This document shows positions 56,831 to 64,000 of a stretch of DNA of 64,000 nucleotides, piece after piece. The position numbers were made by a program, and so were the translations under genes. Origin of the DNA: Pulveribacter suum. Its GTDB lineage: Bacteria; Pseudomonadota; Gammaproteobacteria; Burkholderiales; Burkholderiaceae_C. Each line of letters begins with the position of its first letter. The first letter of the stretch is position 1. Location of the stretch: NCBI RefSeq assembly GCF_003013695.1, contig NZ_CP027792.1, forward strand, positions 1,322,501 through 1,386,500, written 5' to 3'. The notes below the pieces were generated by a model that was not told the origin of the DNA, made no database searches, and saw only the letters and a program-made list of their open reading frames with translations.

Positions 56831-59800
56831 TCACTGCAGTTGACGCCAGCTCGGCCGGAGCGCCGTTTCGGGCATCAGGGCAATGTCATCTTTGCGTTCT
56901 CCACCGGCCTCCTTCCCGTAGAGCGTCGCCTTGTTGTGGAATTTGATGAGGGTCTGCGCCCCCTTTGTCACACTCATACGTGAGGCGCCACGATCGGCTG
57001 ACAGGTCGTATTTTCCATCTCCATTGGTGTCCATAAGTTGAACACTGGAGCGCTTGCCATCCATGATATTAATCATCGTTAGATACTGACGCTCGTTTTC
57101 CGGCGTGCCCGCCTCACAACTTTCAGTGGTCAAAGCTGTGCGAGAACCTCGAGCAGGTACTTGGGTGAATACCGTCAAGATGTTGCTGGCGTCGTAAAAC
57201 TCCATCGGCTTGAGCAGGCGCTCGCCCGTCTGTGGTAAATCCAAATACCATCCCTTGTGCGTATTCCAGTCGATGCCTGATGCTGCATCCACCGTCCAGA
57301 ATTCGCGGTTATCTCTTGAATGCACCACTGACGAGCTAATTGAGCGCTGAACAAGACTACCGGGGCCTGAAGCAGTCACTGAGACCGCAGATGGCAGACC
57401 GTAGCGATCCAGCAACCCTTGACAGTCGCTGTCTCCGGTGTTGGAACATACGGCCACACGGTCCTTCTCTGTCCCCAAAAGTTTATAGACCGTGTTGTCA
57501 AGCACGGAATAAAGCGTATGAATGCCCATGCCGGCATTCTCCGGATCGGTCTTGGCAACATTGCGTCCTGTGCCGAACGCGACCATCATTCCGCCAACAG
57601 GCAATGTTTGAGGCACACCAGCGACGGTAATGGTTTTCATGCGGTCGTTGGCGCGTACCGTAGGAGCAGTCACTATAGGCTGAGGCAGCGTGCGGGAGTT
57701 TGGAGAGCCTTCAGTGCCTCCCTTGGCAGTATAAAGCGGTGTGCCGTTGATGGTTGAATTGGCGGTAGTATTGGAACTGGAGCCCCACTGGGCCACGCCC
57801 CACTCACTGTCGTTACTGCTGGCAATCAGAAACTTCCACAGATTGCCCTTGTTATCTCCGGCGTAGACTACGTCCGGCCTTCCATCGTTATTAATGTCTA
57901 CTAGACGAGGAGCTGACAATCCGTTATCCGTGGTGTTGCCAGTGGTGCCCGGGGGGGTGCTGCCTGTAGCGACTAGTCTCACTAATTCCCTGCCTTGGTC
58001 TAGATACTGAATCAGTAGCACAGGCCGCTGGTTCACGCTGTTATACCCATTGCCCATGACTACAGCCCAGCGATTGTTGTTCATGCGAACAATCTGCGTG
58101 GTCCTCTGGACATTATCAGGGTCGACAACGGGCTTGGCAAAGATATGCCCTATATCTGTGTCTTCCTCGTTCTGCTTGTCGCACGCAGTCTTGACGCTTC
58201 CACTCAGCGCTGAGCAGTCTGCTGCAACTTCATCAATATCTCGAGTCCTGTCCATTACCGCCAGCGAGGAGGCGTTGCTCTCAGCGAAATTGCTTGGATT
58301 GGTGACATCAAGAACAAAATAGCCTTTCCCTCCAGCCCCCAAGGTTCCAATGAGCATGGTGCGCCACAGCGGATTGTATGTCGGATAGCTGGGGTCTTTG
58401 GGATCCAACGGGCCTCCGCCGATGTCCACGTCACCGGTCATCGGAGAGCCGTCTACATAGTAGCGATGCTGATCATTAAACACCGGATCGGTCAAGCGGG
58501 CTAGTTTCGGGATAGCGCCGCGCGGCACATAGGCCAATTTCTCACTGCCATTATCCGCAGAAAAGCCATGCAGCATTCCATCATTGCCCCCCACATAAAT
58601 CATGGCGGATCTATCTTTGTTGCTCTGTGTGAAGTTTGAATAGTTCTTCAATGCATAGTTGCTCGCCGGAGCTCCTGTGTACCACACCTCGGAATTGACA
58701 ATATCACCTTGCACGGATGTGCGCTGCCGGAATGGAAGGGTGGAGATAGTCGAGGTACGCTGCTTGCTCGTATCTCCGCGGACGTAATTCAGACGGTCCG
58801 AACCCAGATTGCCCGCATTGAGGTAGGTCTTTTGTGCCGTGCTCAGATAGGTTTGGTTCGTGGCCCATCGAAAAGCCACTCCACCCTTCTCCTTGCCCAG
58901 TGCGTCTTTTTGGTCACTCCAACTCAAAATGACCCGGCTGCCAAAAGGGGTGCCGTCGAGTTTGTCAGCAGTACTTTCGTTGCCCCAACCAGGATGAGGG
59001 GCGGTAGTGTTATCCGACTTGACAATTTCGCCAGTGATCATTCCTTTCCAATGCTTGTCCGGTTCATAACTGGCGGTGAAGCGTCCCACGTTGTTGCGCG
59101 TGGCGTTACTGCCGCTGGTCGCCGTGGAGCCTCGGTCGGGCTCTACATCCGTTCCGATCGTTTTGATGATCTGGCGAAATGCATCTTCCAAATCTTCGCC
59201 TTTTTCTACTGCATAAAAGCGCCCGCGCCCATTGAGGGCAGCATGCCACAGGTCCAGGGAGCGACGGTCCTCGCTGCTCATGGCAGGCCAAGTCTTAGTT
59301 CCATTGACCAGGTCTGGGAAGCTGCCGTCATATCCAAACGGCACCATTTCGGTGGGGCGGATAATGCTTGGCGCACCGGGCCATGTATACGCCATCTGGC
59401 TGAAGCCAATGGTGTAGGTCACCATGTGAGGCCACGTGGCAGGATTATATTTTGGATTCCAGTATTTGGGTAGCGCCATCCCGCCGATCACTTCAGTGGC
59501 TGGCGCCTGATTGTATTCAGGAAGAGGTTTTACCGTACCGGTCAGCCCGCTGGTCTTTAAGCTGTCCGACCAACTCTTGAACGCCCAGTCGGCCAGGGTG
59601 TCGCTGTAAGTATCATGGTATAGCCTGGTATTGGGGCCGCTGTAGAGCGTACTGTCAGGAAATCTGGTGCCCGCGGTATTGTTATCTTGTGATCCGCCCG
59701 AGACTGTTCCGTTCCAGCGGCCATCGGTCATGAAGATATGATAATTGCGCCTGCACCCCAAATAAGGGGAGCCTGTTGTTCCTGGTTTTATCGCCCACGG

Positions 59801-60367
59801 CCCATTTTGGTGTAACGGCAGGCGCATGTATTCGTCTGCTTGTTTGAACATCTTATGAGATGGGGTGCTGCTGTTCGGCGTAAGTCTATTGATGAAGCTG
59901 ATGAAATTGCTTCGGTGGACTTGGTCCAATACCTTCATAGAATTGGTGCTGGACTGTGCCGTACCTCCGGTGTTGATATTACCGGGAGTGTTATTGTTGG
60001 CATTCATGGCCTGCCAAGCTAGGCGTATCTTGCCGTCAGGTAGAAGGTTGGTATCGTTGAAAACCTCCTTCAGGGCGTATTTCAGGACGTTCATACGCCG
60101 GCTGTTAAGAAGCCAAGTGTTGGGCGACGGTCCATTGGGTGAGGTGGCTTCGTTGGCGCCTGTGGCATTTTCCCGGTCCAGCCGGTAGTTCATACTGCCC
60201 GAATCGTCGATGGAAATGATGACGTTCGGTGCAACATATGGCTCCACCGTACCGGGCGGAGCTTGTGCGAAGTCCAGAGCTGCCCACAATTTTTGGGGAG
60301 TCAGTGCTGCCACTGCCGCCAGTGCAATCAGGGTTTGTGGAAAGCGAAGTGGGCTGGAAGAGGGCAT
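56831..60367 (-). CDS. pilY1: Type IV pilus tip adhesin/biogenesis protein PilY1
   Basis: 1178 residues. Signal peptide at the start (through LTPQKLWAA). N-terminal von Willebrand-like region with a MIDAS motif D54-D-S56-G-S58 ([10 protein letters not shown]); central variable part; then the PilY1 C-terminal beta-propeller with a calcium-binding loop [14 protein letters not shown] at about 822-835. It is thought to sit at the pilus tip and mediate adhesion and retraction control. The gene is notably poorer in GC than its neighbours. An 81-base gap separates it from pilX upstream. Confidence 0.93.
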   Translation of the reverse strand: MPSSSPLRFPQTLIALAAVAALTPQKLWAALDFAQAPPGTVEPYVAPNVIISIDDSGSMNYRLDRENATGANEATSPNGPSPNTWLLNSRRMNVLKYALKEVFNDTNLLPDGKIRLAWQAMNANNNTPGNINTGGTAQSSTNSMKVLDQVHRSNFISFINRLTPNSSTPSHKMFKQADEYMRLPLHQNGPWAIKPGTTGSPYLGCRRNYHIFMTDGRWNGTVSGGSQDNNTAGTRFPDSTLYSGPNTRLYHDTYSDTLADWAFKSWSDSLKTSGLTGTVKPLPEYNQAPATEVIGGMALPKYWNPKYNPATWPHMVTYTIGFSQMAYTWPGAPSIIRPTEMVPFGYDGSFPDLVNGTKTWPAMSSEDRRSLDLWHAALNGRGRFYAVEKGEDLEDAFRQIIKTIGTDVEPDRGSTATSGSNATRNNVGRFTASYEPDKHWKGMITGEIVKSDNTTAPHPGWGNESTADKLDGTPFGSRVILSWSDQKDALGKEKGGVAFRWATNQTYLSTAQKTYLNAGNLGSDRLNYVRGDTSKQRTSTISTLPFRQRTSVQGDIVNSEVWYTGAPASNYALKNYSNFTQSNKDRSAMIYVGGNDGMLHGFSADNGSEKLAYVPRGAIPKLARLTDPVFNDQHRYYVDGSPMTGDVDIGGGPLDPKDPSYPTYNPLWRTMLIGTLGAGGKGYFVLDVTNPSNFAESNASSLAVMDRTRDIDEVAADCSALSGSVKTACDKQNEEDTDIGHIFAKPVVDPDNVQRTTQIVRMNNNRWAVVMGNGYNSVNQRPVLLIQYLDQGRELVRLVATGSTPPGTTGNTTDNGLSAPRLVDINNDGRPDVVYAGDNKGNLWKFLIASSNDSEWGVAQWGSSSNTTANSTINGTPLYTAKGGTEGSPNSRTLPQPIVTAPTVRANDRMKTITVAGVPQTLPVGGMMVAFGTGRNVAKTDPENAGMGIHTLYSVLDNTVYKLLGTEKDRVAVCSNTGDSDCQGLLDRYGLPSAVSVTASGPGSLVQRSISSSVVHSRDNREFWTVDAASGIDWNTHKGWYLDLPQTGERLLKPMEFYDASNILTVFTQVPARGSRTALTTESCEAGTPENERQYLTMINIMDGKRSSVQLMDTNGDGKYDLSADRGASRMSVTKGAQTLIKFHNKATLYGKEAGGERKDDIALMPETALRPSWRQLQ

Positions 60368-60448
60368 TTTATACTCCTGCTTGGTTATTTATTTTCGGAG
60401 GATTTTTGGCGCTGGCACTAGGGAGGCATTCGCTGTGCCGATGACTAA

Positions 60449-61219
60449 TTAGTCCTTGAGTTTTTGCCGCGCGTATGCTTGCTGCAATACCACTTGGGTG
60501 TTTGGTTTGCGCCCCTTGGCAATGGCTGTAATGCGATAAACCACATTCGGGGACATATGCAGTGCTAACTGATTGGCCGCTGCATTGGCGATCAGGCCCG
60601 ATTTGCTTGCATCCTCGACGTAAGGCATGACCTCTACCCAATACCAGCCGCCCTGTTTTGCGACTGTATTGTTGAGGATGGGGTTGGTGTCGGATGTGCC
60701 TGCGCCCGTGTATTGGCCATACCGCGCTGCAACGCCATTTACAGTGAGCTGTTCCATTGGCACTTCACCAGGCTGCAGGTTAGAGGGCGCGGGACTCGTG
60801 GTGCTGGTGTAGTTCCAGAAGTCCTGCCGGCCGGTTCTTTTAACACACAGTCCATCGCGGCACTTGCTTGTCTCACTGTTCAACGTACCCAGGAGAAGGC
60901 CGATGTCTTTGGTTTCCAGCGGAATTTTCGCGGAAGTAGTGGTGCGGCAAGTATCCCCAGTGCCCATGCAGAGCGAGCCATCGGCCTTTTCCCCCCGGAT
61001 GTCGAGTTCTGCGTCCTGAAGCAAGGCCTGCGCTGCTTCGAAAGCGCGTTGGTAATCCGTATCGTTGCCCACGACCATCTCATTGAAGAACGAGGTGCGC
61101 GAGGCCCATAGGGCTAGCAGCATGGACAGCATGACGAACACAATGACGACGAATAACGCGACGCCGCGTTGTCTGGGACGACGAGCGGGGTGCTGTGGAA
61201 GCCGAGCGGCGAGGATCAT
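60449..61219 (-). CDS. pilX: Minor pilin assembly protein PilX
   Basis: 256 residues. Leader up to RQRG19, then VALFVVIVFVMLSMLLALWASR without the Glu at +5, as usual for PilX/GspK-like tip proteins. The rest has FEAAQALLQDAELDI and several Cys. Twelve bases from pilW. Confidence 0.88.
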   Translation of the reverse strand: MILAARLPQHPARRPRQRGVALFVVIVFVMLSMLLALWASRTSFFNEMVVGNDTDYQRAFEAAQALLQDAELDIRGEKADGSLCMGTGDTCRTTTSAKIPLETKDIGLLLGTLNSETSKCRDGLCVKRTGRQDFWNYTSTTSPAPSNLQPGEVPMEQLTVNGVAARYGQYTGAGTSDTNPILNNTVAKQGGWYWVEVMPYVEDASKSGLIANAAANQLALHMSPNVVYRITAIAKGRKPNTQVVLQQAYARQKLKD

Positions 61220-61230
61220 GGTGGGGCTCT

Positions 61231-62154
61231 TCAGATCAGTCCTTGGCTGCGCAGTTGGTATACATTACGAAAAACCATGTGCATGCGTCGTGCACGTGTG
61301 CCGGTCAAAGCGGTCATGTCCACTGTGGTGATGCCATCACAGTCGGTATAGGATGTCCCTGGCGGCAGATCGATCGGCTCACTGCCATAGAGCACCAGAC
61401 AGACTTCCACACCTTGCACCCGACCCCAGTCCGTGGCGGGTACGGTGTTGAAATATTGCAATTGCGGAATACCTGTGGCCGCGCCGGTCTGCACGAGGTA
61501 GCGCACCTGGAAGTTGGCGACATTGCGAGCAACCGGCTGGGCGGGAGGATTATCGCCAATACAGCGCAACTCACTGTTAACTGCGTTAAGAGTGAAATTG
61601 CTGGTCACCAACGCATTGCCTTTGTTTTCGCCTAAGCAGTTGCTGAAGCGCATTCCTTTGGCAGGCTCTGCAAACGAAGGCTCTTTATAATTACGAAAAC
61701 CTATTACTACCGATGTTGCGGTACCGTTTAGAGCATCGGTAGCAGCAGGAACGGGGTTGGTTGCTGTGGCATTGGTCTCAAAGGCGACGGGGGCTGCTGC
61801 GTCGATGACCTTGTATCGGTCAAGGGTCTGAGCCAGAGTGGCGTCCCGGTTGGGGTCCTGGTTCTTGGCATCCAGCTCCAACTTGACCGACCCTGCTTGG
61901 CGCAGCTGCTGGCCTATCACGCGGTACACGTAGGCAGCTTGCTGCTGCAGGTCGCTGGCGTCGCTGACAGTGCCGGACACGCCGCGCGACACCATCAACG
62001 CCCCCATCGCCACTGCTATGGTCAGCAAACCAATGGTCAAACCGACCATCAACTCCAGCAGCGTCACTCCTCGCTGGCGCAGCGGGGCATTGAAGGCATT
62101 TGCGCCTTCAAGCCTGGTGTGGAAAGCGGGGGCAGCTATGGTCTTTGAAATCAT
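61231..62154 (-). CDS. pilW: Minor pilin PilW
   Basis: 307 residues. A long leader (MISKTIAAPAFHTRLEG...RQRG29) before VTLLELMVGLTIGLL with Glu at +5. DLQQQAAYVYRVIGQQLRQAG and the C-terminal VEVCLVLYGSEP and RMHMVFRNVYQLRSQ match PilW. Directly adjacent to pilV. Confidence 0.9.
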   Translation of the reverse strand: MISKTIAAPAFHTRLEGANAFNAPLRQRGVTLLELMVGLTIGLLTIAVAMGALMVSRGVSGTVSDASDLQQQAAYVYRVIGQQLRQAGSVKLELDAKNQDPNRDATLAQTLDRYKVIDAAAPVAFETNATATNPVPAATDALNGTATSVVIGFRNYKEPSFAEPAKGMRFSNCLGENKGNALVTSNFTLNAVNSELRCIGDNPPAQPVARNVANFQVRYLVQTGAATGIPQLQYFNTVPATDWGRVQGVEVCLVLYGSEPIDLPPGTSYTDCDGITTVDMTALTGTRARRMHMVFRNVYQLRSQGLI

Positions 62155-62802
62155 TTACGATCCCGGGCAGAAATACTGGATGGTGCTACCTGCCATGTAG
62201 GGAGTGCAGCGCGCGGCAACGGGGATGTATTGCAGGTGACAGGTGAGGTTGGCAGGACAGGTGCTGTCTGCCGCCCCACCCCCTGCCGTGATAAAAGTAC
62301 CGTCGGCTCTGCGAATCTGGGTGGCGTCTAGGTTATTTCTGTAGCCCGCTGTCAAATCACGCTCATTTTCACGCCATCCAATCATCACGCCCAGTTGGCG
62401 TCGATTGCTTACGTCAACTTCACCCGGTGCTACGAAGATGCTTGCATCGCCTGCGGGCAGAAGGCGCTGCACAGTAAGTTTCCACTGGCTCAAGTCATAA
62501 GCGGCCAATTCAGCTTGACTGCAGGCCTGACTCTCGCAATCGGCTGCTGCTGCTGGCGGCGTTCCCCAGCCCGTCACGTAGGCATCTAGGCTGGCCAAGG
62601 CGTTGGGCGCCACCTTCATCTGTTCACCCAAGCTCTCTATGAGACGGATGGCCTGGGCACGGCGCAAGGTGTTCTGCGTGTCGGACAGAGTACGCATCTG
62701 TACCCCCACGACACCCAGGATACCCAAAGCCATTACAACGATGGCAACCAGGGACTCGATGAGCGTGATGCCATGTTGACGGTGCATGGAAGTCAGTTGC
62801 AT
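62155..62802 (-). CDS. pilV: Minor pilin PilV
   Basis: 215 residues. Leader MQLTSMHRQHG11, then ITLIESLVAIVVMALGILGVVGVQ with Glu at +5. SQWKLTVQRLLPAGDA and GVMIGWRE are PilV-like. Overlaps the fimT end by ten bases and meets pilW without a gap. Confidence 0.92.
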   Translation of the reverse strand: MQLTSMHRQHGITLIESLVAIVVMALGILGVVGVQMRTLSDTQNTLRRAQAIRLIESLGEQMKVAPNALASLDAYVTGWGTPPAAAADCESQACSQAELAAYDLSQWKLTVQRLLPAGDASIFVAPGEVDVSNRRQLGVMIGWRENERDLTAGYRNNLDATQIRRADGTFITAGGGAADSTCPANLTCHLQYIPVAARCTPYMAGSTIQYFCPGS

Positions 62803-63374
62803 ACAACGTCTCCGGTAAGGACTCTGATACGGCCACCGCTACTCATACATAGCGTGCTGGTGGCAGGGGATGTCACGCCAGGACCCACTGGAGAGATCGT
62901 AAAGCTCTGCATGTTGGCTCCAGCCATTCCAAAACGGTCAAACCGGAGAAATTCGCCAGAAGGAGTGCGCATGACATCAAGGTTGCGAACTGGCGGTATG
63001 GTTTGCAGCAACTCCTCGGAGGCTTGCCTCGTTCCGTTGTCATTGGTATCCACGAAAACGAACCAGCCACAACCCCAAGCCTGGACCAAGTCTGCCTGCT
63101 GGCATCCTTCAGTATCCTGGGGATTTTTCCGTAAAACGACTTTTCCTCCCCGCTTAATCGCCTCTGACCGGGCGTAATAGAGCGTGGACTGCAGGCCTTC
63201 AACCGCTTGCCTGACGCGCCAGCGTTCGACGATCGGCGCAAAACTGGGTGCAGCCAAGGCGGCGAGAATAGCCAAGATGGCTACGACCACCATTAACTCA
63301 ACGATGGTGAAACCACCAGTTAAATGGAGCTTACGCTTGCAAGGGAGAGGAGGGTGCGGAGAACGCATGCCCAA
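62793..63374 (-). CDS. fimT: Minor pilin FimT/GspH-like
   Basis: 193 residues (or from the Met two residues later). Leader to LTGG21, then FTIVELMVVVAILAILAALAAPSF with Glu at +5, and the GspH/FimT core RVRQAVEGLQSTLYYARSEAIKRGGKV. First gene of the operon. No convincing -35/-10 was identified in the 190 bases upstream. Confidence 0.9.
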   Translation of the reverse strand: MGMRSPHPPLPCKRKLHLTGGFTIVELMVVVAILAILAALAAPSFAPIVERWRVRQAVEGLQSTLYYARSEAIKRGGKVVLRKNPQDTEGCQQADLVQAWGCGWFVFVDTNDNGTRQASEELLQTIPPVRNLDVMRTPSGEFLRFDRFGMAGANMQSFTISPVGPGVTSPATSTLCMSSGGRIRVLTGDVVCN

Positions 63375-63563
63375 TATTAAGCATGCCTATGCGCTCCGTG
63401 GTGGGATGCAGGATGATCGGAGGATCTGGAAGGACGGGCGGTAGAGGAAGGATAGATCGGACGTGTGTCGTCCACTCCCTGCTTCTTTGTGTGCCATCGC
63501 TCCCTTTGCTCCTCCTTATCAAAGGAAAAGCGAAAATCTAATGTGTCAGCATGTAAGGCACTT

Positions 63564-63651
63564 TGGCGGAGGCTGTGAGATTCGAACTCACGGACGGTTG
63601 CCCGTCGGCAGTTTTCAAGACTGCTGGTTTAAACCACTCACCCAAGCCTCC
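63564..63651 (-). tRNA. tRNA-Ser(TGA)
   Basis: 88 bases with CCA encoded (TGG at 63564-63566 on the plus strand). Acceptor GGAGGCT pairs with AGCCTCC; the anticodon loop CTTGAAA gives anticodon TGA; there is a long variable arm (GACGGG...CCGTC) as expected for serine; the T-loop TTCGAAT is canonical. It lies between the pilus operon and the gene at the right edge. Confidence 0.95.
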
Positions 63652-63678
63652 GCAGCGGCCGGTATTGTAAGCGGCCGA

Positions 63679-64000
63679 TCAGGCCCCGACCGCCTTGGCA
63701 AGCTGTGCCTTGTTCATCTTCGAACGCCCGGTGATGCCCATGCGGCGGGCCTCTTCATACAGCTGATCCCGCGTGCGGCCCTGGGCGCCGGTGTGGGAAC
63801 GGCGGCCACCGCGTACCGGGGCGGGGGTGTCATGCACGGTCTTGGGGTTGGCGGCTTTGGCCTCGCCATGCTGCGCGCGCTCCTTGTTCACGGTGCGGGC
63901 GGCGATTTCCTCGGCGCGGCCTTCACTGGCGCCGCGCTGCTTGGCGCTGGTGCGGATGTGTTCGTACTGGCGCTCGCGCTTGGCGCTCCATGCGGCTTGG
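63679..64000 (-). CDS. Basic Rho-N-like/plasmid-stabilisation-type protein, partial
   Basis: The last 106 residues; the frame is open to the right edge, so the start is outside. Charged and low in complexity: KRERQYEHIRTSAKQRGASE, then EEIAARTVNKERAQHG, a Gly/Arg linker and a C-terminal LYEEARRMGITGRSKMNKAQLAKAV that resembles the Rho N-terminal (SAP-like) nucleic-acid-binding fold. Similar proteins are annotated as plasmid stabilisation proteins; the role is not established. Confidence 0.7.
   Translation of the reverse strand, partial: QAAWSAKRERQYEHIRTSAKQRGASEGRAEEIAARTVNKERAQHGEAKAANPKTVHDTPAPVRGGRRSHTGAQGRTRDQLYEEARRMGITGRSKMNKAQLAKAVGA

Overview
The window is GC-rich chromosomal DNA from a Comamonadaceae-type beta-proteobacterium (Acidovorax/Alicycliphilus-like). 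That placement rests on gene order (leuC-leuD-leuB-asd-fimV-truA-trpF-trpB-trpA-accD), on the character of the proteins, and on short dispersed repeats of the type ...GCGCTGGCAGCTAT... that, from memory, are common in this family. It is an inference; no database was searched.

Layout. 1-2310: the end of a nucleotide-sugar dehydratase gene, a LON-domain gene and a YggT membrane protein. 2465-15796 (minus strand): a biosynthetic block of accD, trpA, trpB, trpF, truA, fimV, asd, leuB, leuD, an entericidin-like peptide, leuC and a LysR regulator. 15969-21237 (minus): a ubiquinone block, ubiU-ubiV-ubiT-(DGC-domain gene)-ubiX-ubiD, with an FNR-like promoter in front of ubiU. It points to a facultative anaerobe that makes quinone without O2. 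21455-25609: a large MmeI-like restriction-modification gene and a ParD-like/RelE-ParE toxin-antitoxin pair. 25693-31196: a secreted SUMF1-like protein, then dnaJ-dnaK-grpE (minus) behind a clear RpoH promoter. 31449-34561: rpsF-priB-rpsR-rplI and dnaB. 34631-38100 (minus): PhoH-PIN protein, Bcp peroxiredoxin and an Mth938-domain protein. 38245-46878: alaA, hom, a Phd/VapC pair, thrC and molybdenum-cofactor genes (mobB, moeA, moaD, moaE). 46970-56353: clpB (RpoH-type promoter), an aldehyde dehydrogenase, a GNAT enzyme, dusC, a phospholipase-D-like protein and ribD. 56385-63374 (minus): a type IV pilus minor-pilin operon, fimT-pilV-pilW-pilX-pilY1-pilE, visibly poorer in GC than its surroundings, followed by tRNA-Ser(TGA) and the end of one more gene.

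The strongest non-textbook signals are three. First, short palindromic repeats lie not only between genes but in frame inside genes: three in the restriction-modification gene, one in thrC, one in trpF and probably one in moeA. Second, an uncharacterised cysteine-rich DGC-domain protein is tightly coupled to ubiT and ubiX in the oxygen-independent ubiquinone cluster. Third, several regulatory sites can be read directly: two RpoH promoters, an FNR-like site placed at -41.5 before ubiU, two perfect DnaA boxes near dnaK and dnaB, and palindromes in front of both toxin-antitoxin pairs. No gap without a gene exceeds 300 bases.
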